NCBI GenBank assembly: GCA_026874595.1
Contig: CM049322.1
Location: 55,464,386 to 55,528,385 of the forward strand
Source of the DNA: Sipunculus nudus
Lineage: Eukaryota > Annelida > Sipuncula > Golfingiida > Sipunculidae
DNA length: 64,000 nucleotides
Direction of reading: 5' to 3'
Shown: positions 43,821 through 56,527 of the stretch, one piece after another
Layout: each line of letters starts with the position of its first letter
Numbering within the stretch: position 1 is the first letter of the stretch
Made by a program: the position numbers and the translations under genes
Notes under the pieces: generated by a model
What the model saw: only the letters and a program-made list of their open reading frames with translations
What the model was told of the DNA's origin: nothing
Databases searched by the model: none

Positions 43821-44200
43821 TCTCCGTGTTTCGCCTGGGCTTGCAGGGCTCATTTATGACAGTTTCTTTAGTAGCAACGGGTTGTATTCCTCATGTGCGG
43901 AATGCAGAATTATTGTTTAGAGATTTTAAATGGACCTACACGGCGGTTTGCGTTCTTTCTATGTGTTGCCCCTGGGTACCAACAGAAAAATTGTTACATA
44001 TGGCGATCGTTTTGCCGCGACTACGCCTTCCGCATGCCAGATCCGCGCATGAGGAATCTTACCTTCTTGATTTACAAAATACGTATGCCGATTTTATACG
44101 CATTCCGCATCCTGCACATAGGAAATCTTAGCTTTATTATGCAAACATGTTCGACTTTACTTATTAAATACATCCGATAAGCGGAAGTGATTATGTTTTT
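43820..44200 (+). other. GC-richer stretch with two overlapping open frames
   Basis: Two plus-strand frames (43826-44131 and 43893-44180) overlap for most of their length. CCTCATGTGCGG (43889) and CCGCGCATGAGG (44043) are near-inverted, and CATTCCGCATCC/CTTCCGCATGCC recur. Overlapping equal-length frames with repeats suggest an inserted repeat rather than a gene. Not recognised. Confidence 0.25.
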
Positions 44201-44790
44201 GCTGGCGTTGGTTTTGTCTATCCCTTAGCAACATAAGCTTGACAGTTATTTGCGGATTTTTATGAAAAATCAGATAGCTCGTCAATGGTCGAAGGAAAAA
44301 TGATAAATTTTGATACGGATAATATTCTTGATCCAGGAATATTTTTCATAGTTACTTATAGTTACATATGAGGGTAATGAGCTGCCTTGTCGGAATTCTG
44401 CGTTTCTTAGGGCTTTTCTAGTAAATACGGTCGTGCAAACCGCTCGACATTTCTATGACTAGCCATGTCCAATGTCTAACCTTATGATTCAGGACAATAC
44501 ACATAAATCATAACATATAGTGCCACTAGAGGTCATTATTGATTATTGGATATCTCCTCTTGCTGACAAAGGAAAGTCACTGCCTCAGAAATTATTTAAG
44601 TTTATATCCAGAATTACCACAGACTCTGCTGTTAATGTAGTAATTGTTCCTTTTCATCATTTATTCGTTACTTCTATCAAAATATCAACAATGGCAGTAA
44701 TACATCTATTAGAATCCGTATGGTATTTTATAACGTTGTTTTGTCTAGCATGTCAGCTGCTACTTTGCATTGGTGTTTATAGGCACAGGT
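44200..44790. other. Non-coding region
   Basis: The frame at 44520-44807 runs into segment V sequence that is non-coding elsewhere, so I do not call it a gene. Confidence 0.4.
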
Positions 44791-46090
44791 CTGTTTGTTT
44801 TATCTAATATACACCCTGTGCCGTTCCTTAAGGGCTTTTGTCAATTAACAGTAGATTGCGGGCTGGCTCTGTTGAAAATAATGACACTCCATCCATGTCG
44901 CCTTCTTAGTCATAATATATTTCTGTGGTTGAGCCAGAATGCTAATCCTTGTGACTGATAATACGCTTTTGCAGCCAACTGTTGTTATCGAATTAACTCC
45001 AGCTATATCCTATACAAACAACAGGTATCCATAAACACATCTCAATAGTAAAGCATGATAGACTAAGTAATTACGTTCTTTGAACAAGAAGAATAATGTT
45101 TTATGTAAAACATGTCTGCTAAGAATAAACAATAACCACTAACTGTACAGTAAGTACAAATCACTTGGTAATGCTTGAGTTTCTCTTTTGCCAAGAAAGA
45201 TTCCCTGAGTTTTCCTTTTATTATATGTCTCAAGTGTCCTCATTCTGTAATGCTCTGAGAGGCATTTACTGGGAAAAAAATTGTGGATAACTGAGGCAGG
45301 ATCATGACCCCGCTTCATTAGTAGGACTTCATTGCGAGTTTGTGTGTCTCCTTGGCTTCACCTGTCTAACCTGATCAACCATATCCGACAGTGAGAAAGT
45401 TTTTTGAATCTTGTGTATACCTTTGATCATCAAAGGTTTGTATTATATTTGGATGAAAAATAACTCCTAATAAATAGGTGTTCTAACCAAATAAAACCGC
45501 TACAGACCTTACAAACTAAATCGTTGACCTCGTTGAAAATACTTTATAATTTCTTATGGAATTTCTGCATATGCTTTAGAAAAAGGTTCATGAGTACGGA
45601 CTGACTGTTAGTATTGTTCCATATTCATTAGTATTCTGTTTTGTTATAAAACGCGATCTCTTTGATCCCTGTGTGCTTACATCAATTGTTGATGTCTCAA
45701 TGCGTTTCAAAAGGATATAAAACGTATATAGTGAAACGATATAAAAATCACTATTATCTGAGGCATAAAATTATATGGACCGATCGTAAAATAGATATTT
45801 AAAATGATTTACAGTAATTTCCATATGTACAGAAGAATAGCTTTGTTGTTTAAAATAAATTGTTGGGGTCATCACGGTTTCACATTCCTCAATATTTTCT
45901 GTGTATTATGTCCGGAATTATTGACACTTACACAAACTCATATATATTGCATTTGTTTATAATAATTTAACCGGGTGGATAGTCTGTAGGTCTTTGTGTT
46001 CGTGTATGTTGCTACCGTTTGAACCCGGTACGTTAAGACAAAAAAGTAACAATGGTGAACTCTGTGTGAATGATTGGTAAAATAAAAGCA
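44790..46090 (+). repeat. Array segments V and P, end of unit 5
   Basis: Diverged counterpart of 16610-18093, ending directly at the recent copy of segment A. Landmarks: TCTAATATACACCCTGTG, TTGCGGGCTGGCTCT, GATCAACCATATCCGACAGTG, GATGTCTCAATGCGTTTC, GGATATAAAACG, AATGATTGGTAAAATAAAAGC. The divergence from 16.6-18.1 kb (many substitutions and indels) contrasts sharply with the near-identity that starts at 46091. Confidence 0.8.
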
Positions 46091-46560
46091 CACATCCACA
46101 TACAAGATGTGTACAATTGGTTTTATAATGAACAATTGTTCCGTACCTGCATATTCTGTTTTTAAATGTACGTCGGTATTGAAGCAATGAAGCACAAGCC
46201 CACTATCTATATGTTATCATTATATTAGTTACATAAACAGAGTTCTTTTGCAGACATTCTCTCCTACGCAGCCGCATATGTTTCAAGCCTTGTTGTTGCC
46301 GATGGGCGTCTTTCCCAAAGGCTGATTTCACCATTATGAGGGTACATTTAATTAAATGAATATTTGCTGCTGCCATTTCTGAATATTTGTTCATAAATTT
46401 CGGAAAATTGTAAAATTAAAATTAAATAACAATTATATATTGTATTGAAAACGGATATCCATGTATACAATCGTACCTCACATTCAGGCATAACCTTGGC
46501 TTTTCTTCATTATATGTTGAATGACTGCTGCAGATCATAAAGGTGAAATGTAACTTTTTT
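46091..46560 (+). repeat. Array segment A, recent copy of unit 1
   Basis: Near-identical to 1-470, which marks the left edge of the recent duplication as seen in this window. The DNA just before it (45.4-46.09 kb) is segment P. Confidence 0.9.
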
Positions 46561-48454
46561 ATTTGCTTACCGAATTCAGTGTGAAAAGTTACCCCGGTCG
46601 GCCGAATGATAGTTAATTAGACTGAAGGTAACAATCTGAATAAAAAAAATAGCCTATGTCACCGCACAGCTATGACACCGCACGGCGACACGATCGGCGG
46701 GGTGACGTCAGGTGATGTTGGTCACCTAACAAACAAAATAGTGTACATTTCAGTTACCCTTCTGGGATTTAAATTTGTTTGCGTCTATTCTTACTTCACA
46801 TTTCCGCTTTCCGTGGTCTGTTCGATTTTAATCAAATTGGGTTAAATTGAGAAATCAGTCAAACTAAATACTCGAAAAGCCTATCATAATATAATTAAAT
46901 ATACATAACATTTAAGATTTACAGAAGAAGCTTACGTCACAAACACAAGCTTCTGTTTTAAGGCATGTGCCGGTTCAATGCTGCATTGACCCTGTTGTGC
47001 CGTCCAGGTTCCGATGTTTACGTATGTTAATATGAAACAAATTATCCACATATGATATATGATAAATAAAATAAATATGATTTTATGCCAATACGCAGAA
47101 ACCCAAGGCATTCGCTCATTTCAGCTATGGCTAGGAAAAAACCCTTCTATATGAAAAGAGTAGTTTATTTTTGGCTTTTAATTTTTATTACAGGTCTATA
47201 TATGTTCAACCGATGTTATAGAATATATCTATGATATATTGTATGAACAGTAGGTCTATATATGAGCTTGCCTGTACATCCTGTACTAAAACTCGGTGAT
47301 TTATATATCTCCATTGGACCTGACATTAAAGGCCTACTTCCACCCTCTAGGTGTTTTTGTATATATGAAAGGCATAAACCTACAAATAGAATTGATGTAA
47401 AATTACTGACATTGGGGAGCTACTATCCGTATTAGGAACGAATATGTGAATATGTGAGTCCTGGCAAGCCCCCTGAAAAAGTTGAGACAGCCCTTGGGAC
47501 GTGTGTGACGTCACAAACAGACCTCGGTTGCGCGTCCACGTGGTTTCAGCAAGACCGACGGGTCTATCTTATCAAGTGAGGCGGAGGAATCAACGTAAGA
47601 TGACAATGTCTGAGACACATTAAAGGAGAATAAAGCGGCGAATTTAGATCTGTAGATTTATGGCAACTTCGACATTAGCCTCATGTTATTTTGGGCCATG
47701 TATACGTTGTTAGAAACAGAAGTCGGTGACACAGACAGCGGCCGCTGCAAGCCAACACGCCAACACTTGTAACAGGTTTGATTCCAATGACGAAGTGACA
47801 GGCTGTACAAAATCGAAGATGGAATCTGTGGGAATTTTAAGGGATATTCTCAATCTGGTGGTTATTATAAAAATAACGAGATTATTCAGCAATATAATAT
47901 TTATAGCAAGAAAATGTAGAGTAGTACAAGATGCCGATGGTGATTCTTGACTTGGTCGAGTTTGTTCAATATCGCTCGCGACGCTTTGCAACAAAGTTTG
48001 TTGTTGTGATAACATTAACAACTTTGTGACTGGTGCTGTGGTGGCATATTTTGATTCTGCAAAAATCAGCTGATAAGCAACTTTGTTTTGTCGTATGAAT
48101 AAAGCGCTGGTCCTTTCTTATTTATCATAATTTATACAAACATACTTCATAATCAGAAATGCAAAATTGTTGTTTTGACATTGATAAGCGCTTTTTTTTG
48201 TTTAGCAGTAGTATTACTATATATACTTTTCGTAAAGCGAGTTTTTACTTGGCAGGCCTTACCTCATAAATACATGCAACCTTATAGTACCACACACGGG
48301 GCTAGTCTTAAATGAAGCTGTATACGTACCACACCCATCCCGATGGAGGATGGTACTAATTTTAAGCACTCCCCCCCCCCTCCGGCCCATCATCAAATTA
48401 TACATACATTTGATTATTCATATAATTGACACTAATTCCTTTTATAATTTAATG

Positions 48455-48499
<45 letters not shown>

Positions 48500-49208
48500 A
48501 TTTAATAAATTTGAAATATATAATACAGAGCATGAAATTCACATTTTTAGATGAATTATGAAAGAGCCATGTTTCATTATAAAAAAATCACACACACAGT
48601 GACATTATAATTTTACACAGTATATATATGTATAATGCAGTCCTGTATATAACACTCCACCAAACGGAAAGCCCCATGGCTATTATTAATCTGTTTTATA
48701 TTAGCAATGTTATAGAAAAAGCTCTTGCCATACTGCCTCAGCTAGGCTTTATTGGTGCAAATAAAAATTTACAAGCATGATTTTAAGAATAATTGCTCTG
48801 TTTTTGTTTTGGCTGATGTAAAACCGTTTATCTGGATTTCAGAGGTACTTTGAGTATCTTATAATTTAAGAATTGTGTAATATGAAAAAAAAATGTGTCC
48901 AGAAACCATACATTTCAGCTCTGCATGATAGCAGATTTAATTTCAAGAAAAGTACATTAACAATAAATTATCATTTAAAATTATACAAAATTACATATAT
49001 GTTGTCTTTGGTTAGGTTGATCAGTATATGTATAGGTATATTTAGACTAAATGCCTGGGTACTAAATGGCCAGTGTATCATCTGAAGGTTTAAGTGTAAC
49101 ATCTTTGAGTGCAATATGGCAAATCATACTAACAAGGAAGGAGAGTGACTGCTGAAACAGATTTGGAGTTCTCCTTATGACTGACTTGGTAATTGATTTG
49201 ATATTTTG

Positions 49209-49262
<54 letters not shown>
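49209..49262. repeat. (TA)n microsatellite, expanded relative to copy 1
   Basis: About 27 repeats against about 18 at 3124-3159. Confidence 0.95.
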
Positions 49263-49264
<2 letters not shown>

Positions 49265-51074
49265 TACAAGTGTCTATCTTTATATATCTACACACACACA
49301 TATATATATACCATATTTACATGTATACACGTTATATATTCATATTTCATATACAAGTATTACATACTTAAATTTACATTCTTATTACATTTTAAACACA
49401 TCTCTTAAATTATATGTATGCGTGTGTGTGTGTGCTGACTTGGCATGGATTTTTTTTATATATAAAAAATGGATAAAACATTGCTTATCACATTTTACAC
49501 AACAAATACACATTTTTAAAACAATATAACATTTTATCATTGCAGATACTTTAAAGAAAACTTTAAAAAAATTTCACACGGAGTGAAAATATCCCCAACA
49601 CATATACAACACTAACGCCATTACGAAGCCTATTTTTTTCATATTATTTGGGCACAGAATTAAAATATGCTGAAACGGATGGTATATATTGTTTATTGTC
49701 TGATATTTCAAAAGATTTGATGAATTATTTTGATTATTGTCAACAATAAGGAGTAACGATTTTTACGTGGGTTTATGTTTTTTTATAATCCTTTTAATTG
49801 TTTCTCCAATGTTTATGCCTTTGCTGAGGCACCTTTACGTGACCCCTTCGGTCATATGTGTCTCGAAACTTGTAAAAAAAGTCCAAAAATAAAAAATAAA
49901 GTTTTTATCATTTACAAGCGTTCAAACACATTTAATAATAAATTGATTGATCAGTTTGATGTTAATAAACCTATACGATCAACAAGCAGCTATATGTTGG
50001 TTGTCATATAACACGTCGCTTGAAATCCTGATACGGCGTCAGTGCAGGCTGCGTGGTGCCAGCTCCCAACGTGCCAAGAACGAGTCGGGGAATAACAGGT
50101 GCAAAGTGGAAGACTAAGAGATACAGGAGTCATAAAGATGAAAAGCAGCATCATTTCCTAGTTAGCAGCTCACGCATGTAAGGGATATAGAGTGGCTACA
50201 AAAGTGGCAACAAAGGTGAATAAATGTCAGGAAAAGTCCGTCCGCACCCTCATTTCAGTGGCCAAACCTGGGGAATCCCCTTCCCAGATCATGCCCGGCC
50301 GGGTCAAGTTCGGCCCTTCTGTAAAGGAAATCCAGTCAATTTGGCACGAACCTGTGGCTTATACACTTGTTAGATATGATTAAGCTCACACCATCACCCT
50401 TGGTGTTACTGCTCAACCCGACGACGCAATACTTTGGCATATTTTCCCAAGACCGTGTTATACTCAAGTGATGCCATTACAATACCGCCCGGTGTGATCT
50501 GGTTGTGACGTCACAATCGCCTTGGTCAGGACGCTTCTGTTTGGCTTGGGGCCCCGGAATGGGCTGGATTACGGGTCTTTCGATTTAAATTCTATGGTTA
50601 AGTGCGCAAAGATTGATTTTATTATACCATAATTTATACATATACATGTAAATGAATAAACCTTCAGTAGTATTTCCTTTTATTTTTTCATGAAAGTAGG
50701 CCTTTAGGTAAACTATATCAAAATAATGATCTATCGCCATATGAGCTAGGTGTAACATATTAAACTAAAAGTATGGCCCTTTGTTTAATTTTATTCACCA
50801 GATCTCATCAAAATTTACAAAATAATAATATTCAATTTAGAATAGGGAAAGCGTTGTAATTACATTTTTTCTTATCTATCTAGTCAGTTAAGGAATCATG
50901 AAAGCCAACCCTTAATTCAACCATTACTTAGTTCAGGTATTACAATAGCGGCATAAGTGCATGCTAGTTGACTGCACAGGACACATACGGGTGTAAATTT
51001 GTAATTCTAACTGTTATAATACCTGTGCAGATCCAGAAGCAGAACCCTGCGAAATATAATATACCGTTTTCACG

Positions 51075-51176
51075 CGCATATATATATATTTATATATGTT
51101 TATAAATATTTGTATAAATATTTGTATATATATTTGTATATATATATATATGTATATAAATATTTGTATATATATT

Positions 51177-51232
<56 letters not shown>
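51075..51232. repeat. Complex TA-rich microsatellite, copy 2
   Basis: Counterpart of 4975-5132 with a different internal order of TTTGTATA variants. Confidence 0.95.
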
Positions 51233-51236
<4 letters not shown>

Positions 51237-51741
51237 GAGCCATATTAGATCATTTCTCTCAGAGCAGAGTTATTTGCCATCACTCACGGATTAATATCCA
51301 GATGTATTTACCGACATGTGAGATTATATAATCACATCTGACAGCAGTAGTTTCATTCACAGTGGAAAATAGTACAACCTGTACCGGTAATAAAATAAAC
51401 AAAAATTTTGGTTATGCCGGTAATTGCTAAAAATTATAATATCTTTTTCACGGTGAAAAACTGCCATGCATGTTGTTTTCCACTCAGCATGCTAATACGT
51501 GCACTTTTCCAGAATAAATCCGCGCAGTGTCTTTCTTCAGTACGGTAACTAAGACGTCATAAATCTGACCAAGTGGCCATGACCGTGATCTTTGACACTT
51601 ATAAACGCAAAAGGATAATATTGCAAAATTTTCTATGGTGAATTCATCTTGATATCATGAATATTGGTTGGGAAACCCCGTTATGATATCCATTTAAAAT
51701 TCATCAAATTAATGGCAAATAACAAAACTTAATGACATTAA

Positions 51742-52007
51742 CTGATTCAAAAATGAATATGATATGTATCCAGGGAGATTTCGTCCATAGGCGTCCGATG
51801 GTGGTATAATTATGTGCGCAGCCCTCATCTTCCCGCCTCCAAGGTGTCTCCTTTATTGGCTGTTGATTTGCTCCATTGCATGCTGGTACTTGACGTGGAA
51901 TACAAGGTATTACATAGCCATCTGGTTTGATGAAACAAACCATTGGTATCAAGCAACAGATATAGGTAAGCTTGCCTAGGCACACTTTGCTTTGATATTT
52001 ATAGGAG
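51742..52007 (+). repeat. Array segment G, recent copy of unit 1
   Basis: Near-identical to 5640-5905, with the same internal deletion in the minus-strand frame. One change gives PWRRED instead of PRRRED. Confidence 0.85.
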
Positions 52008-52366
52008 TAAATTGGCATGAATAATAAGTGCAAAGGTCTACTAATCCATCAGTAAATAATTGCACACAGAGACTTTTTCATGGTATCTAAACATATTTAC
52101 AAAATACAGTGTATGAGATGTAAAATCTTGATTGTTTTATCTAATATACAACTGACATATAATTAGGGGAGCAGGTCTCATCAGTCGCTTACAGGCCAAA
52201 ACCCAAACTCGTTAGATCCGGCTACATAGGTACGATTTCTAACAGTATAAATACATGATGGGATATCTTGAAAACAAATGGAAATGTGTATATTGATTTT
52301 CATATTATTTTCATATGATATCTCTATCACAGCTGTTTAAGAAACAAAGACCGTGGAGAGTCAAAT

Positions 52367-52448
52367 ATGAGAAGACTCGTCAGTCTATTAGTCGTTCTTG
52401 CCGTCTGTTCATTTTTCATCGAAGGGCAGGAGTGTAAGTTATTCCCGG

Positions 52449-52492
<44 letters not shown>

Positions 52493-53803
52493 ATATATAT
52501 ATATATATATGAATCATTATATATACTATGGATACACACACACATATATCTATATCAAAGTGTGTATCATACATATCATATTATATTTCAAAGATGAGTA
52601 CAGCCGTTAATTTTATTTCAAAATTGAACTTTCCGGCGCTTTTGCAGTAAAAGGATTCGACCATATATAGTAAGTGTCGTATAAGAAATTACTTTTCCTG
52701 CTCAACAAGATGAGAGAGTAGAACTCTAAATTTTACGAAGTAATGTTAATTTGCAGTTTGCCCACCGAAATGCCCACCGATTTATGACGCCGATAATAAC
52801 GCCGCACCCTCAGGTTTGAAAATGTTCATGGTCTACAAATTAAACCATTTTATTTAGCTAAAATAACACTAAATTAAATATAATTGCCTACCCTCATTTT
52901 TATTATATGGTGATGGTCTCAGTTTTGTGTGAGACTACCACATTCCGTCCTAACAGTCTCACAGTTAACTTTTCCTCACCGTTTCTCTCCATCTCTGAAA
53001 CGCGTTGGTAATCATGCTCCAGAAGAGTTCGAGCGGTTACATGATTAACACACTACACGATAACTTCACGGCTAACTTTACATTTCATGTAATATTTCTG
53101 CAACATGCGTCTTACAAAAAGATTTGTACGTCGATTTAGAACAAAGAAATCCGGCGCATGTGGTTAAATTATATACTTTGCTTGAATCCCATATACTTTG
53201 CCTCTTTTTTGGTCATTTTTTTAAATATCACTTTAACTAATCAGTTTTATTTTAAATAGCACACGAGTCAGTCGTCCAAAGATCCATCGACAATCAAAAA
53301 CAAGGTATGAATGTTTTTTTTTTTTTTTTGCATAGGTGCTTTTTCTTAACTTTTTGGCGGTTTTGGTATGGTGTGTGAGTCATGTCATGCCTAGCATATG
53401 CACCTAATCACGTGATGTAAAATATCTCACTCTGCAATAGCCAATCCTTACATGGCTAATGTTGCTTTTTAAACGCATGGTTTTTTAAACAAATATTTAT
53501 ATTATAAATACTAAATGACTTATCTTCGAAGTGATATGTATGTGACATGATAAATTAGTATACGACTTTATCTAGTATTAACATATCTTATATGACAATA
53601 TGTAAGTGGGTTACCTAAAATTATAAAGCACAAATTCAGAATATATTTAAAAGTAACCGATACACATTTAAAGAAATAAGCATTCCATAAAAGCTATGTA
53701 ATTGTCATGATGCAATCAATTAAACGTACAGTGGAGGCTTTATCTTATGCCTTGTATTTTACAATACCCAACCTCGTGTATCTCAGAGATATGGCATAGA
53801 GTC

Positions 53804-53857
<54 letters not shown>

Positions 53858-54474
53858 TATATGGCAATTTCTGAAGATGGTGTTCTTCTTATGAGGCTCA
53901 AAAGAAAGTTGCCACGTAAAAAAATGGTACGTGGTACTTTTATGCATAATTTGCTTATATAATTTTTTAAAAGTGTTTGCATTTTTGTTGCGTGCATATA
54001 TAAATATAAAGGCTACTATGTCTTAGTCATACAGCACATGGCTGAAAACTATAGTTATCTTTTGTTTTAATTTTAGTCGAAACATTAAGAGTTTTCAAGT
54101 TGGTGGATTTGCATATAATTGTTTTTTTTTCTCTGCAGTTTCATTTTTAGGGTTCAGATTTTCGTGCATTGTATTTGTTCTGTATCACATATTTGGCGCT
54201 GTTATTATTTCACACATGTTTAGCATTCAGCTATATCTCCGTATTATGGTAATTTCATCCAGTATTACAGCTAACGAGTTTATTTTTGAGGAGGCAGCGT
54301 CTATCAACCAGAAAACACCACAAGCCAGCGGCTACTAATATAAACTCTTTTACAACCCCTACAGCGAGTCTACAGCTACCACCTGAACCTCAAAAAAGAC
54401 GCAAAAGTGAGAGGGAAAACACTAAAGAAGGAGAAATATTACTTGGTTCAACCCACCGTTTGGCGGTAACGTGA
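52367..54474 (+). CDS. Predicted small secreted peptide gene, copy 2 (4 exons)
   Basis: Identical gene model to that at 6265-8386, with exons 52367-52433, 52757-52813, 53260-53304 and 54365-54474. Every exon base I compared is unchanged between copies, while the first intron differs by a (TA)n length change of 14 bp. The intron before exon 4 carries small differences near 54130-54175 and one A-to-G change just before the alternative acceptor at 54290, which remains an AG. The signal peptide, the CPPKCPP motif and the KRRK basic cluster are all present. As in copy 1, the product would be secreted if the gene is transcribed. No recognised family. Confidence 0.58.
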
Positions 54475-55150
54475 TCCCAAAAATTAACAACAAAAATATG
54501 AAGCTTCTCGACAAATGCTTCCACGTGGGCACTAACTCCGCAAACTACTGAATAAAAATACTGTAAAGCTGATGTTATTTCTTTTTTGTTTGTGTTTATT
54601 ACTTTCACTAGACGCGGTTGGATTGCCAGTAAGTAGGCTTTGAAATTCATATGGTATTACACATGGAGCCGGTCTAATCAAAGAGAACCATTGGTATCAA
54701 ACAATATATAAAGGGAAGCAAGCCTAGGCCTGACAATAAGCAAGATTAATAAGTGCAATGACAAACAAAGACTACAAAGCGTACGAAACTTGTCAAACAC
54801 ACCTAATATACACACACCTAATCTAATATACACCGTGTTTCGAATTAATGCGTTCAGAGGAAAATATTATTCCATTAGGTGGCAGCAAAACAGTCCGTGT
54901 ATTGAAAAGAAAAACAAATTAAGAAAAAAAAAATTGCAAAGCAGGTTGGAATAGGGTTGTCCTCTGACTTCTCTTGGCAATAGATGCATAAAGAGGTTTA
55001 TGGAAAAATCGTGCTTTTAAATAAATGTCAATTGACCGTCAAATGTGGGCTGGCAGTTTTGTAAAAAAGAAACAATTGACCCTCCATCGATGTCGCCTGC
55101 TTGGTCTTACGCTATTCGTGTGTTTGAGCAAGGGTGATAAGTGATAAACA

Positions 55151-55196
<46 letters not shown>

Positions 55197-55549
55197 AGGA
55201 GTGGAAGGTAGTAGAAGGTAGTGTTACCCTCCGATGTAAAGTGCTCTATGGCCTTTGTATTAATTATAAACATTAAACCACAATAAACCTCTGTGCCTTG
55301 TTATGTTCCAGTATCGCACGTGTACCCCGCCCAATCCTATTGTGCCCCCGAGGACAATAGGATCAGTGCCAGTCATTAAAATGTCCCCCCCCCCCCCCAA
55401 TACGCACAAAACATAATCTCCTAATCTCGTAAAGTCTCGGCTTTTCAAACCACGCCTATAGCTTCATTCTAACAACATTCACCTGATGATCGGGTCGCAT
55501 CCCGTGAAACAGACTGTAGTGAATTTACAGTGTTTTTTTTTCTCCAGAG

Positions 55550-55592
<43 letters not shown>

Positions 55593-55654
55593 TTATCATA
55601 AATAAAGCATAGAGTCTTCATGAAATAAATCTATATATATATATTTTTTTAAAT

Positions 55655-56322
55655 TTATATATGCCGTGCTCTAATACGGGGTAAACTGGGATGACTAGAG
55701 CGCCATCAGGATCTGTTGCACACTAATCTCAGCCAAATCTTCTCTGCGTCGTTAGTCATCAGTTGATCACAAGCCGAACAAACCCCTCCCCCACCCAAGA
55801 AGATTATAATATCTAGGATGGTTGGCCTGTTCCTATGATAAGGGTTAAGTAGTTATTTCTGCTAATCCTGCTAAAACAAAAGACTTAAAGCCCCCAGATC
55901 AAACAGTATGAGTTAAATTGGGCCTTCCTTGAGGTAATAACCTGTCCAATGTACAGTGCCGCCCATTATAATAAAATTTGACTGCACAATACGAGTAGAC
56001 TATGGCTCCTTGAAAGTGCCCAGCCTTGGGAGGAAATCCTGTTAAAATACTCATTAACGCCTCAATTCGAGTAGCGTATTTGTTGCAAACTGCTTAGAAT
56101 GATCATGTTCCAGTACTAAACTACTCAAGTTGAGTAGCTTTTGGTATATACTACTCGATGAGAGCATCGTCAGTTTGGATAGTTTTAATTCATCAGGATA
56201 GTGTGTTTATGTTTTTTTTTTTCAAGATGTCTCAGAATATTTTCTTTACCAGTTTGTTTATTTATTATCTTTTTCATCATCGACATCTCCCGAAACTTAG
56301 AATACAAACATTTACATGCATA
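55655..56322 (+). repeat. Array segment R, recent copy of unit 1
   Basis: Copy of 9595-10260, followed by the LINE as in copy 1. Confidence 0.85.
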
Positions 56323-56527
56323 AGAGAGCAACAATGTTATACCGTAAATGTAAGAGTATTTCATTTAACTTTTTGAATTATCAAAAATGTATAAAGATAA
56401 CAATATACGTTTCCACTTTTGCAGATGTATTTCTGACTTTTTGTGTTTTTCGGCAACATTACGTTCCAATCTTTCTAACCTAATCAAATATTTCATAAAT
56501 ATATGAATAGATGGCGGATTTATCTAA

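Noticed and set aside
44520-44807. 95-codon frame
   Set aside because: It begins at a GTG and runs into segment V sequence that is non-coding in other units.
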